Shown here: one piece after another, positions 18,514 to 27,390 of the stretch
Layout of the letters: each line of letters starts with the position of its first letter
Position numbering within the stretch: the first letter of the stretch is position 1
Assembly (NCBI RefSeq): GCF_026153515.1
Contig: NZ_CP110644.1
Span: 248,001-312,000 of the forward strand
Length of the DNA: 64,000 nucleotides
Source: Pseudomonas sp. KU26590
GTDB lineage: Bacteria > Pseudomonadota > Gammaproteobacteria > Pseudomonadales > Pseudomonadaceae
Reading direction: 5' to 3'
The notes under the pieces: generated by a model
Seen by the model: the letters and a program-made list of their open reading frames with translations, nothing else
Told to the model about the DNA's origin: nothing
The model's database searches: none
Translations under genes and position numbers: made by a program

Positions 18514-19587
18514 TCAGGTTCCGGAATAGAGCCTTGGCACGCGTTTCAGGTTGCACAAAATCTGGTACGGAATCATGTCCGCGCTCGACGCAACGTCACT
18601 GATGAGGATGTTCTTGCCCCACAGTTCGACGCGGCTGCCCAGCCCTGCGCCCGGCACGCCGGTGAGGTCGACGCAGAGCATGTCCATCGACACACGCCCG
18701 AGCAACTGGCTGCGATGACCGTCGACCATCACGGGGGTGCCGGTGGGCGCTTGACGCGGATAGCCGTCGGCGTAACCCATCGCGACCACACCGATGCGCA
18801 TGTTGCTCTCGGCAACGAATGTACCGCCGTAGCCCACTGGCTCACCGACGGGAAGGTCACGCACGCAGATCACCCGGGACTCGAGGGTCATGACCGGCTG
18901 CAAACGATCGGCGACCGATTGCGACTGATCAAACGGCGTCGCGCCGTAGAGCATGATGCCCGGACGCACCCAGTCACTCGGCACGCTGGGCCAGCCCATG
19001 ACGGCGGGGGAATTGCGCAGGCTGACTTCAGCGGCCAGCCCGGCACGCGCCGATTGAAAAATCGCCACTTGCTCGTCGGTGCGCACGCTGTCGAGTTCGT
19101 CGGCGCGGGCGAAGTGGGTCATCAGGACGATCTTTGCGGCCTTGCCGCTGTTCAGCAGCCGCTGATGCGCCGCCTGAAAATCCGCGGGATAAATGCCGAC
19201 GCGGTGCATGCCCGAATCCATCTTCAGCCACACATTCAGCGGCTTGCCGAGGGCGGTTTGTTCGATGGCATCGAGTTGCCAGAGGGAATGCACCACGCAC
19301 CAGAAATCATGCTCGACGATCAGCGCCAGTTCGTCGGCCTCGAAAAAGCCTTCCAGCAGCAGAATCGGAGCGTTGATCCCGGCCTGACGCAGCTCCAGCG
19401 CTTCTTCGATGCACGCCACGGCAAAGCCGTCGGCGTCGGATTCCAGCGCCTGCGCAACCTGCGCCGCGCCGTGGCCGTAAGCATCCGCCTTGATCACGGC
19501 AAGCGCTCTGGCACCGGCTGTGTCACGGGCCAGTTGGTAATTGTGGCGCAGGGCTTGAAGGTCAATAAGGGCGCGGGCTGGACGCAT
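18514..19587 (-). CDS. dadX: Alanine racemase, catabolic type (DadX)
   Basis: The 357-residue PLP enzyme has the lysine that binds PLP in [10 protein letters not shown] (about residues 29-38) and the catalytic tyrosine region [10 protein letters not shown] (about 250-259). Alanine racemase interconverts L- and D-alanine. The position downstream of dadA and the RidA gene on the same strand marks it as the catabolic racemase: L-alanine is racemised to D-alanine, which DadA then oxidises to pyruvate. The same enzyme can also feed peptidoglycan synthesis. An inverted REP pair separates it from the RidA gene. Confidence 0.93.
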   Translation of the reverse strand: MRPARALIDLQALRHNYQLARDTAGARALAVIKADAYGHGAAQVAQALESDADGFAVACIEEALELRQAGINAPILLLEGFFEADELALIVEHDFWCVVHSLWQLDAIEQTALGKPLNVWLKMDSGMHRVGIYPADFQAAHQRLLNSGKAAKIVLMTHFARADELDSVRTDEQVAIFQSARAGLAAEVSLRNSPAVMGWPSVPSDWVRPGIMLYGATPFDQSQSVADRLQPVMTLESRVICVRDLPVGEPVGYGGTFVAESNMRIGVVAMGYADGYPRQAPTGTPVMVDGHRSQLLGRVSMDMLCVDLTGVPGAGLGSRVELWGKNILISDVASSADMIPYQILCNLKRVPRLYSGT

Positions 19588-19619
19588 GGCGGGGCTTCTT
19601 GGTCAGGGTTTCGGAATCT

Positions 19620-19703
19620 GTAGGAGCGCGCTTGCCCGCGAAAGATGGGTCAGCTGCATCACGTCGCTTGATACACCGCAATCGCGGGCAAGCGCGCTCC
19701 CAC
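19620..19703. repeat. REP inverted pair (class GTAGGAGCGCGCTTGCCCGC)
   Basis: Two copies of the REP unit in opposite orientation, about 40 bases apart, lie between dadX and the RidA gene inside what should be one transcript. A stem-loop here could alter message stability or reduce dadX expression relative to dadA. Confidence 0.82.
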
Positions 19704-19757
19704 AAGAACGATGTTGCGTAAGGTTTCAGCGGCACACGGGCGTGCAGCGTGCAAATG

Positions 19758-20111
19758 CTACGGCAGCGCCGCAACCACCGACAGTTCAACCAGAATCTCC
19801 GGCTCGCAGAGCTTGGCTTCAACCGTCGCACGCGCAGGGGCCTGGCCTTTCGGCAGCCAGGTGTCCCAGACGCTGTTCATGCCGGCAAAGTGCGCATCGA
19901 TGTCTTTCAGGTAAATCGTTACCGACAGGATGCGGGTCTTGTCGGTACCGGCCAGGTCCAGCAGTCGCTCGATGTTGTGAAGCGTCTCGCGGGTCTGTTG
20001 CTCGATCCCCGCTGCCATGTCGTCGGCCACTTGCCCGGCAAGGTAAACGGTGCCGTTATGGACGACCAACTGGCTCATGCGCTCATTGGTGAGCTGGCGC
20101 TGGATGGACAT
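19758..20111 (-). CDS. RidA-family enamine/imine deaminase in the dad cluster
   Basis: The 117-residue YjgF/YER057c/UK114 protein has the family features [11 protein letters not shown] (about residues 18-28) and a C-terminal [23 protein letters not shown] containing a conserved glutamate. Its start overlaps the end of dadA by 29 bases, so it is translationally coupled. RidA proteins hydrolyse reactive 2-iminoacids. DadA produces 2-iminopropionate, so the pairing has an obvious chemical logic, although that link is inference. It is distinct from the canonical ridA at 47748. Confidence 0.87.
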   Translation of the reverse strand: MSIQRQLTNERMSQLVVHNGTVYLAGQVADDMAAGIEQQTRETLHNIERLLDLAGTDKTRILSVTIYLKDIDAHFAGMNSVWDTWLPKGQAPARATVEAKLCEPEILVELSVVAALP

Positions 20112-21384
20112 GTTTTGCGATCTCCTTGGAACTGCCGTAACGGGAAATATCGAGGCCTTCAGCGCTGATCTGTGGCGTTTTGCGAGCGATCAGGTCAGCC
20201 AGCAATCTGCCTGAACCGCAGGCCATCGTCCAACCCAACGTGCCGTGGCCGGTGTTGAGAAACAGATTGCGGTAAGGCGTTGCGCCCACGATCGGCGTCC
20301 CGTCCGGCGTGGTCGGGCGCAGGCCGGTCCAGAAGCTGGCCTGCTGCAGATCGCCGCCGTGAGGATAAAGGTCGTTGACGATCATCTCCAGGGTCTCGCG
20401 GCGACGCGGATTGAGCGACAGGTCGAAGCCGGCGATCTCGGCCATGCCGCCTACGCGAATACGGTTGTCGAAGCGGGTAATCGCGACCTTGTAGGTCTCG
20501 TCGAGGATGGTCGACGTCGGCGCCATCGCCGGGTTGGTGATCGGCACCGTCAGCGAGTAGCCCTTGAGCGGATAAACCGGCGCCTTGATGCCAAGCGGCT
20601 TGAGCAGTTGCGGCGAGTAGCTGCCGAGGGCCAGCACATAGCGGTCGGCGGTTTCGAGCTTGCCGTTGATGCGCACGCCGTTGATGGTGTCGCCCGCGAA
20701 ATCAATGGACTCGATGGACTGGCCGAAGCGGAATTCCACGCCCAGCTTCACGCACATCTCGGCCAGACGCGTGGTGAACAGCTGGCAGTCGCCGGTTTGA
20801 TCGTTCGGAAGGCGCAGCGCGCCGCTGAGGATATTGCTGACGCTGGCCAACGCCGGCTCGACCCGGGCAATGCCTTCGCGGTCGAGCACTTCATAGGGCA
20901 CGCCGGCTTGTTCGAGCACGGCGATGTCCTTGGCGGCGTTATCCAGTTGTTCCTGCGTGCGGAACAACTGGGTCGTGCCGAGGCTGCGGCTTTCGTAGGC
21001 AATGCCGGTCTCGGCACGCAGCTCATCGAGGCAGTCGCGGCTGTATTCGGAGAGGCGGACCATGCGCTCTTTGTTCACCGCATAACGGTTCTGGGTGCAG
21101 TTGCGCAGCATCTGCGCCATCCACAAGTATTGATCGATATCGGCTGTTGCTTTGATGGCCAGCGGCGCATGGCGCTGCAGCAACCATTTGAGGGCCTTGA
21201 GCGGCACACCCGGCGCGGCCCATGGCGAGGCGTAACCCGGCGAGACCTGCCCGGCGTTGGCGAAGCTGGTTTCCATGGCCGCGGCCGGTTGACGGTCCAC
21301 GACAGTCACCTCGAAGCCCGCACGGGCCAGGTAATACGCACTGGTGGTACCGATTACGCCACTTCCAAGGACCAGAACGCGCAT
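20083..21384 (-). CDS. dadA: D-amino acid dehydrogenase small subunit DadA
   Basis: The 433-residue FAD enzyme begins [20 protein letters not shown], the dinucleotide-binding GxGxxG, and ends with [24 protein letters not shown], the FAD-contact region. It oxidises D-alanine and other D-amino acids to 2-oxoacids at the inner membrane, passing electrons to the respiratory chain. ATG 21384 fits the family start; the upstream ATG 21423 does not. lrp is divergent across 154 bases, where Lrp/DadR binding would be expected. The order dadA-ridA-dadX is that of P. aeruginosa. Confidence 0.95.
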   Translation of the reverse strand: MRVLVLGSGVIGTTSAYYLARAGFEVTVVDRQPAAAMETSFANAGQVSPGYASPWAAPGVPLKALKWLLQRHAPLAIKATADIDQYLWMAQMLRNCTQNRYAVNKERMVRLSEYSRDCLDELRAETGIAYESRSLGTTQLFRTQEQLDNAAKDIAVLEQAGVPYEVLDREGIARVEPALASVSNILSGALRLPNDQTGDCQLFTTRLAEMCVKLGVEFRFGQSIESIDFAGDTINGVRINGKLETADRYVLALGSYSPQLLKPLGIKAPVYPLKGYSLTVPITNPAMAPTSTILDETYKVAITRFDNRIRVGGMAEIAGFDLSLNPRRRETLEMIVNDLYPHGGDLQQASFWTGLRPTTPDGTPIVGATPYRNLFLNTGHGTLGWTMACGSGRLLADLIARKTPQISAEGLDISRYGSSKEIAKHVHPAPAHQ

Positions 21385-21538
21385 GTTGATTCCCTCATCG
21401 CGGATATCCGCTGACGTTTTCAAGTTTTAAGCATGGATGTGCGCAGTATAAAAAGGCCCGAGCAGTGCTTTTGACTATATAAACGCCTATATTCGGCATT
21501 TCTTCTCGGCAACCGACGCTTTGGCAGAGGGCTCTTCG

Positions 21539-22027
21539 ATGCGCACCCAGCACCAGTCCAAACGTGAGCTGGACAAGATCGACCGCAACATCCTGCGCAT
21601 CCTGCAAAACGACGGCCGGATCTCATTCACTGAACTGGGCGAACGGGTGGGGCTGTCTACCACGCCGTGTACAGAACGGGTCCGGCGCCTGGAACGTGAA
21701 GGCATCATCATGGGCTACAACGCCCGCCTCAATCCGCAGAACCTCAAAGCCAGCTTGCTGGTGTTCGTCGAGATCAGCCTGGACTACAAGTCCGGCGACA
21801 CCTTTGAAGAATTCCGCCGCGCGGTGCTCAAGCTGCCCCATGTGCTGGAATGCCATCTGGTGTCAGGGGATTTCGACTATCTGGTGAAAGCGCGGATTTC
21901 CGAAATGGCGTCGTACCGTAAGTTGCTGGGCGACATTCTGCTCAAGTTGCCCCATGTGCGGGAGTCCAAGAGCTACATCGTGATGGAAGAGGTGAAGGAG
22001 AGTTTGTGCCTGCCGATTCCGGAATAA
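21539..22027 (+). CDS. lrp: Leucine-responsive regulator Lrp (DadR)
   Basis: The 162-residue Lrp/AsnC regulator has an N-terminal helix-turn-helix (about 12-60, LDKIDRNILRILQNDGRISFTELGERVGLS) and a C-terminal ligand-binding RAM domain with HVLECHLVSGDFDYLVKARI (about 95-115). Divergence from dadA is the arrangement in which Pseudomonas Lrp/DadR activates D-alanine catabolism in response to alanine. I use ATG 21539 (MRTQHQSKRELDKIDR), the common family start, not the in-frame codon at 21521. The gap contains AT-rich stretches such as TATAAAAAGG and CTATATAAACGCC. Confidence 0.93.
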   Translation: MRTQHQSKRELDKIDRNILRILQNDGRISFTELGERVGLSTTPCTERVRRLEREGIIMGYNARLNPQNLKASLLVFVEISLDYKSGDTFEEFRRAVLKLPHVLECHLVSGDFDYLVKARISEMASYRKLLGDILLKLPHVRESKSYIVMEEVKESLCLPIPE

Positions 22028-22061
22028 GCATCCGTAACTGGCTCACCGCGACCGGCTCCGG

Positions 22062-22415
22062 CTAAACCAGCACCTGCCGCGTCGAGGCGATGAACTCATG
22101 CACCTGTTTCTCGGCGCGAGGGTGAATCAAGACGTCAGGGCGGCGGCCGTTGGGGCACGGCAAGGTTTTCGTGGTGCCAAACAGACGGCAAATCAGCGGG
22201 CGCTCATCGTAGACGGTGCAGCCATTAGGCCCCAGGTGTACGCAGTTCAGCTCGTTGAGCGCTGCTTCTTGCTCGGCCGGTGTCTTGCGTGGCAAACGCG
22301 ACATTTCTTCGGACGACGTGGTCACCGGCCCACAGCAATCGTGGCATCCCGGCACGCATTCGAAAGACGGAATCTGCCGCCGCAGATCGCGGATTTTCTC
22401 GCTGTTGCAAGCCAT
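22062..22415 (-). CDS. YkgJ-family cysteine cluster protein
   Basis: The 117-residue protein has the cysteine cluster of the YkgJ (UPF0153) family: CVPGCHDCCG (about residues 20-29), then CVHLGPNGCTVYDERPLICRLFG (about 58-80). Eight or so conserved cysteines suggest binding of an iron-sulfur cluster or zinc; the function is not established. It is convergent with lrp. The start at ATG 22415 has AGGGGAA upstream. Confidence 0.85.
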   Translation of the reverse strand: MACNSEKIRDLRRQIPSFECVPGCHDCCGPVTTSSEEMSRLPRKTPAEQEAALNELNCVHLGPNGCTVYDERPLICRLFGTTKTLPCPNGRRPDVLIHPRAEKQVHEFIASTRQVLV

Positions 22416-22568
22416 CGCGGCAGTTTCCCCTGTGAAAGATGCTGATTGTGCCCCAGCAGCGCTGTCACTTATACACAGGTGATCGCCTGCAGCCCTGACC
22501 TTGCCCGAATATCCTCACCCCGCTACCCTCCGTAAAATTTTCCAAACAGCGCTCTCGGGATATTCAAC

Positions 22569-23879
22569 ATGAATGCTCGGTCTCCCCAGCCCGGATTGTC
22601 TGATCACGCGGCCTCTTACTACGCCGCCACCCGCCATTCCCAGCCTGACTCCCCTGCCCTGCACGGCGAGATCAAAACCGACGTCTGCATCATCGGCGCC
22701 GGGTTTTCCGGGCTGAACACAGCGATCGAGCTGGCTGAACGCGGTTTGAAAGTGGTGCTGCTAGAAGCGCACAAGATCGGCTGGGGCGCGAGTGGGCGCA
22801 ACGGCGGGCAACTGATCCGCGGTGTCGGCCATGACGTGGACCAGTTCAGCAATGTCATCGGCGAGGACGGCGTTCGTCAGCTCAAGCTGATGGGCCTTGA
22901 GGCGGTGGAAATCGTTCGTGAGCGCGTAGACAAATACCAGATCGACTGCGACCTGACCTGGGGTTACTGCGATCTGGCGAACAAGCCCAAGGAATTCGAG
23001 AGCTTTGCCAAAGACGCCGAAGAGCTGCGCAGCCTGGGTTACCGACACACGCTTGAGTTGATTGAAGCGGGCAACCTCAGCAGCGTCATCGGCTCACCCA
23101 ACTATGCCGGCGCCATGCTGGACATGGGCTCGGGCCATCTGCATCCGCTGAACCTGGCGCTGGCAGAAGCCGCCATCGCCCGGTCATTGGGCGTGCAGGT
23201 GTTCGAACACTCGGCGGCGACTCGGCTGGAATACGGCGCAGAGGTCAACATTCATACAGCCCACGGGGGAGTGCGCGCCAGCACGCTGGTGCTGGGCTGT
23301 AACGCTTATCTCAATGAGCTCGATGGGGAGTTGAGCGGCAAGATATTGCCCGCCGGCAGTTACGTCATCGCCACCGAGCCGCTGAGTGAAGAACTTGCCA
23401 GCCAGCTGATTCCACGCAATACCGCGATGTGCGATCAGCGCGTGGCGGTGGATTATTTTCGGCTGTCGGCTGATCGGCGCCTGCTGTTCGGCGGCGCCTG
23501 TCACTATTCAGGCCGGGACCCGAGCGACATCGCTGCGTACATGCAGCCGAAGATGCTCAAGGTGTTCCCTCAGCTCAAAGACGCGAAGATCGATTTTCAG
23601 TGGGGTGGAATGATCGGCATCGGCGCCAACCGCCTGCCGCAGATCGGGCGACTGCACAAGCATCCAAACGTGTTTTATGCCCAGGCGTATGCGGGGCACG
23701 GGCTGAACGCAACGCATCTGGCCGGCAAACTATTGGCTGAAGCCATCAGCGGCCAACACAGCGGCGGGTTCGAGCTCTTCGCCAAAGTCCCTCACATCAC
23801 CTTCCCGGGCGGCAAACACTTGCGCTCGCCGCTGCTGGCGCTGGGGATGTTGTGGCACCGCTTCAAAGAGCTGGTGTAA
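22569..23879 (+). CDS. FAD-dependent amine oxidase, PuuB-like (gamma-glutamylputrescine oxidoreductase family)
   Basis: The 436-residue DAO-family flavoprotein has the FAD-binding motif CIIGAGFSGLNTAIELAERG (about residues 39-58) and IGWGASGRNGGQLIRG (about 74-89), a signature of PuuB-type oxidases. The C-terminal GMIGIGANRLPQIGR and AYAGHGLNATHLAGKLLAEA complete the fold. PuuB oxidises gamma-glutamylputrescine to an aldehyde during putrescine breakdown. Nearby KauB aldehyde dehydrogenase would take such an aldehyde. The exact amine substrate is not certain. Confidence 0.85.
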   Translation: MNARSPQPGLSDHAASYYAATRHSQPDSPALHGEIKTDVCIIGAGFSGLNTAIELAERGLKVVLLEAHKIGWGASGRNGGQLIRGVGHDVDQFSNVIGEDGVRQLKLMGLEAVEIVRERVDKYQIDCDLTWGYCDLANKPKEFESFAKDAEELRSLGYRHTLELIEAGNLSSVIGSPNYAGAMLDMGSGHLHPLNLALAEAAIARSLGVQVFEHSAATRLEYGAEVNIHTAHGGVRASTLVLGCNAYLNELDGELSGKILPAGSYVIATEPLSEELASQLIPRNTAMCDQRVAVDYFRLSADRRLLFGGACHYSGRDPSDIAAYMQPKMLKVFPQLKDAKIDFQWGGMIGIGANRLPQIGRLHKHPNVFYAQAYAGHGLNATHLAGKLLAEAISGQHSGGFELFAKVPHITFPGGKHLRSPLLALGMLWHRFKELV

Positions 23880-23916
23880 CCGGACTCGCCCTGTGCGGCC
23901 GACTGCGTAACAGGCC

Positions 23917-24150
23917 TCATTCGCGCCAGAAAGGCTTGAGCCCTTCATGGCGCGCCTGCTCACTGCTCAAGCCAATATCCCGCAACTGCTCGTCAGTCAG
24001 TTTCAACAACGCGCGCCGACTGGCTCGGCGATGCTGAAGCAGCCCCCACATCCCAAGCCCTTCCGGCGCGTTGATGCGAGAGCCCGCTTCATGGTCACGG
24101 ACCAGCTCACCTGCATACAGCGTTAACCGAACATCACTTATCCCGCTCAT
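23917..24150 (-). CDS. DUF1127 (YjiS-like) small protein
   Basis: The 77-residue protein ends with the DUF1127 pattern RASRRALLKLTDEQLRDIGLSSEQA, an Arg-rich helix followed by the LRDIGLS motif. The N-terminal 35 residues are not conserved in the family. Related short proteins in other bacteria bind RNA or affect phosphate and carbon metabolism; no role can be assigned here. It is divergent from the MocR gene, and a GAGGTG ribosome site precedes ATG 24150. The octamer array in the shared gap may control it too. Confidence 0.8.
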   Translation of the reverse strand: MSGISDVRLTLYAGELVRDHEAGSRINAPEGLGMWGLLQHRRASRRALLKLTDEQLRDIGLSSEQARHEGLKPFWRE

Positions 24151-24193
24151 TTCCAGACACCTCAGGGTGGGTTTCGAGTGAGTTCATGATGTG

Positions 24194-24292
24194 TCTGTAT
24201 GGAAAACCATTACAGATCCAAAGAATTATTATTCTTTGCATACAGATCGGCTCAATCCCGCGCTGAATGCTGTATTTTCCCAACATCTGTAT
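24194..24292. promoter_or_regulatory. Four-copy octamer array, candidate MocR operators
   Basis: Copies of ATCTGTAT or its complement ATACAGAT occur at 24193-24200 (GTCTGTAT), 24210-24217 (TTACAGAT), 24240-24247 (ATACAGAT) and 24285-24292 (ATCTGTAT). They form two inverted pairs in the gap between the DUF1127 gene and the MocR gene. MocR regulators such as GabR and PdxR bind repeated short elements near their own promoters, so these are good candidate operators. Confidence 0.5.
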
Positions 24293-24328
24293 CGGTCCAC
24301 CGATTGCATCACCTTGTGGGAGTACGCC

Positions 24329-25756
24329 ATGACCCTCTACGTTAACCTCGCCGAATTACTCGGCACGCGCATCGAAAACGGCTTTTATCGCCCCGGCGAC
24401 CGGCTGCCCTCGGTGCGTGCGTTGAGTCTTGAGCATGGCGTCAGCCTGAGCACGGTGCAGCAGGCGTATCGATTGCTGGAAGACAACGGCCTCGCGCTAC
24501 CACGGCCCAAGTCCGGGTATTTCGTACCGGCTGGGCGCAAGACGCCCGCCCTGCCTGCGATAGGCCGCCCCGCGCAGCGCCCGGTGGAAATCTCTCAGTG
24601 GGATCAGGTGCTGGAACTGGCCCGAGCGGCTCCCAGCCCTGACGTGGTTCAACTGGCTCGCGGCATGCCCGACGTCACCAGCCCGACCTTGCGCCCACTG
24701 ACTCAGGCGCTGGGCAGAATCAGCCGCCGTTCGGACATGCCCGGGCTGTACTACGACAACATCCACGGTCGGCGCTGCCTGAGGGAACAAATCGCGCGGC
24801 TGCTGCTGGATTCCGGCACCAACATCGATCCGGACGATCTGGTGATTACCACAGGCGCCCAGGAAGCACTGGCCATCTGCATCCGTTCGGTCTGCGAGCC
24901 GGGCGACATCGTCGCCGTCGACTCGCCCAGCTTTCACGGCGCCATGCAGGCGCTCAAAGGGCTGGGCATGAAAGCCCTGGAAATCCCCACCGACCCGCTT
25001 ACCGGCATCAGCCTCGACGCATTGGAGTTGGCACTGGAACAGTGGCCGATCAAAGCCATACAGCTGACGCCGAGCTGCAACAACCCGCTGGGCTACATCA
25101 TGCCGGAGGACCGCAAACGCGCACTGCTGACCCTCGCGCAACGCTTCGATGTGGCGATCATCGAAGACGATGTGTATGGCGATCTGGCTTACACCTACCC
25201 TCGCCCGCGCACGATCAAATCCTTCGACGAAGACGGCCGCGTCCTGCTCTGCAGCTCGTTTTCCAAAACGTTGGCGCCGGGCTTGCGCGTCGGTTGGGTC
25301 GCGCCCGGTCGATACCTTGATCGCGCGCTGCACATGAAATACATCAGCACCGGTTCGACCGCGACCCAGCCGCAGCTGGCGATTTCCGATTTTCTCAAGG
25401 CCGGGCACTACGAGCCGCACATGCGTCGGATGCGCGGCCAGTACCAGCGCAGTCGCGACCTGATGACCGGCTGGGTAACGCGCTACTTCCCGGAAGGCAC
25501 CCGCGTGAGCCGTCCCCAAGGCGGCTTCATGCTGTGGATCGAGCTGCCGGAAGACTTCGACTCGTTACGACTGAACCGCGCGTTGCAGGGACAAGGCGTA
25601 CAGATTGCCGTTGGCAGTATTTTTTCGGCGTCCGGCAAATACAGAAATTGCCTGCGCATGAACTTTGCCGCCAAACCGACCACGCAAATCGAAGACGCGG
25701 TGCGCAAGGTGGGCGCGGCCACGGCACTGCTCATGCAGCGCGCGGACCCTGCATAA
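24329..25756 (+). CDS. MocR-family regulator (GntR helix-turn-helix plus aminotransferase domain)
   Basis: The 475-residue protein has an N-terminal GntR winged helix (about 1-70, RIENGFYRPGDRLPSVRALSLEHGVSLSTVQQAYRLLEDNG), a linker, and an aspartate aminotransferase fold with the PLP lysine in SSFSKTLAPGLRVGW (about 308-322) and SCNNPLGY (about 248-255). MocR proteins usually act as PLP-dependent regulators and not enzymes. ATG 24329 follows a GGGAG box; the open frame back to 24191 crosses the octamer array and is not coding. It may control the downstream phospholipase-like gene or the divergent DUF1127 gene. Confidence 0.88.
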   Translation: MTLYVNLAELLGTRIENGFYRPGDRLPSVRALSLEHGVSLSTVQQAYRLLEDNGLALPRPKSGYFVPAGRKTPALPAIGRPAQRPVEISQWDQVLELARAAPSPDVVQLARGMPDVTSPTLRPLTQALGRISRRSDMPGLYYDNIHGRRCLREQIARLLLDSGTNIDPDDLVITTGAQEALAICIRSVCEPGDIVAVDSPSFHGAMQALKGLGMKALEIPTDPLTGISLDALELALEQWPIKAIQLTPSCNNPLGYIMPEDRKRALLTLAQRFDVAIIEDDVYGDLAYTYPRPRTIKSFDEDGRVLLCSSFSKTLAPGLRVGWVAPGRYLDRALHMKYISTGSTATQPQLAISDFLKAGHYEPHMRRMRGQYQRSRDLMTGWVTRYFPEGTRVSRPQGGFMLWIELPEDFDSLRLNRALQGQGVQIAVGSIFSASGKYRNCLRMNFAAKPTTQIEDAVRKVGAATALLMQRADPA

Positions 25757-25785
25757 CCTTTTGAAGAAAAGGCGGTCATATCGCC

Positions 25786-27390
25786 ATGACTGACTTTCGG
25801 ATGATCGCGTTGACGAATTTACGGGCGGTGCCCCTCCTGCTGGCTCTCGCCCTCGGCCTCAGCGGTTGCGCACACTCGCCCGCACCCGAAGGTCCAAGTC
25901 AGGCACTGCCGGCGGCGCAATCTTCGTTCGGGCGCTCAATCATGGCCCAGGCGGCACCTCACGAAGGCCGCTCGGGTTTCCGCCTGCTGCCCAACAGCAC
26001 CGAAGCCTTCATGGCCCGCGCCGAGCTGATTCGCAATGCGAAAACCAGCCTGGACCTGCAGTACTACATCGTTCACGACGGCCTGAGCACCCGGGCACTG
26101 GTTGAGGAGTTGCTCAAAGCCGCAGATCGCGGCGTCCGCGTGCGCATCCTGCTGGACGACACCACCAGCGACGGGCTGGATGAAGTCATCGCCACACTTG
26201 CGGCGCACCCGAACATTCAGATCCGCCTGTTCAATCCGCTCAATCTGGGCCGCAGCATGGGCGCCACCCGTAATCTGGGCCGGCTGTTCAATTTGTCCCG
26301 GCAGCATCGACGCATGCACAACAAGCTGTGGCTGGCCGACGGCGCCGTGGCCATCGTCGGCGGGCGCAATCTGGGCGACGAGTATTTCGACGCCGAACCC
26401 AATCTGAATTTCACCGACATCGACATGCTCAGCGTGGGCCCGGTTGCCGAACAGCTGGGTCACAGTTTCGATCAGTACTGGAACAGCACCCTCAGCAAGC
26501 CGATCAACGACTTCCTCTACTGGCCGCCCGACCGCAAGGATCTGGCCAAGGCGCGGGTGCGTCTGGCCGAGTCGCTGGATCAGGCGCACGTGGACAAAAA
26601 GGCCCTGTATGAACGGCTGATGGACTATCGGACTCACCCGCGCCTGAAGACCTGGCTCAATGAGCTCATATGGGCACACAACCAGGCCCTGTGGGACGCG
26701 CCCACCAAGGTGCTGTCACGCGGCGAGCCTGACCCGCACCTGCTGCTGGCGACCCAACTGAGCCCTGACCTCGGCAGCGTGCATAAGGAACTGATGCTGA
26801 TCTCGGCCTACTTCGTGCCCGGGCAGGAAGGCCTGGTCTATCTGACCGGGCTCTCTGATAAAGGTGTGTCAGTGAACCTGTTGACGAACTCGCTGGAGGC
26901 CACCGATGTGCCAGCGGTGCATGGCGGTTATGCGCCTTACCGCCGTGCGCTGCTGGAGCATGGCGTGAAGCTGTTCGAACTGCGCCGTCAGCCAGGCGAC
27001 CCGAGCAACGCCAAGGGCAGCGGACCTGCATTTCTGCACACAAACCTGATCAAGGGCGGCTCGGAATCAAGCCTGCACAGCAAGGCGATGATCTTTGACC
27101 GGCAGAAGATGTTTGTGGGTTCGTTCAATTTCGACCCACGCTCAGTGCTGTGGAACACTGAAGTCGGCGTGCTGGTGGACAGCCCCGAGCTGACTGAATA
27201 CCTGCGCGAACTGGCGCTTCAAGGTATGGCGCCGGCCATTAGTTATCAGGTCAAGCTGGAGAACGACCGACTGGTGTGGGTGACCGAAGACAACGGCAAA
27301 ATCCACACGCTGTCCAAAGAGCCTGGCGACTGGTGGCGCCGGATGAACGCCTGGTTCAGCACGGCGGTGGGCCTGGAAAAGATGCTCTAA
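25786..27390 (+). CDS. Phospholipase D-family lipoprotein, cardiolipin synthase-like
   Basis: The 534-residue protein has a lipoprotein signal peptide ending LSGC (cysteine near residue 28). It carries two HKD motifs: HNKLWLAD with IVGGRNLGDEYF (about 179-200) and HSKAMIFD with FVGSFNFDPRS (about 426-448). Two such motifs form one phospholipase D active site; ClsC/YmdC-type relatives make cardiolipin or transfer phosphatidyl groups. A lipid anchor is expected, in the inner or outer membrane. It starts 29 bases after the MocR gene and may share its transcript. Its stop overlaps the convergent MFS gene by 4 bases. Confidence 0.85.
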   Translation: MTDFRMIALTNLRAVPLLLALALGLSGCAHSPAPEGPSQALPAAQSSFGRSIMAQAAPHEGRSGFRLLPNSTEAFMARAELIRNAKTSLDLQYYIVHDGLSTRALVEELLKAADRGVRVRILLDDTTSDGLDEVIATLAAHPNIQIRLFNPLNLGRSMGATRNLGRLFNLSRQHRRMHNKLWLADGAVAIVGGRNLGDEYFDAEPNLNFTDIDMLSVGPVAEQLGHSFDQYWNSTLSKPINDFLYWPPDRKDLAKARVRLAESLDQAHVDKKALYERLMDYRTHPRLKTWLNELIWAHNQALWDAPTKVLSRGEPDPHLLLATQLSPDLGSVHKELMLISAYFVPGQEGLVYLTGLSDKGVSVNLLTNSLEATDVPAVHGGYAPYRRALLEHGVKLFELRRQPGDPSNAKGSGPAFLHTNLIKGGSESSLHSKAMIFDRQKMFVGSFNFDPRSVLWNTEVGVLVDSPELTEYLRELALQGMAPAISYQVKLENDRLVWVTEDNGKIHTLSKEPGDWWRRMNAWFSTAVGLEKML

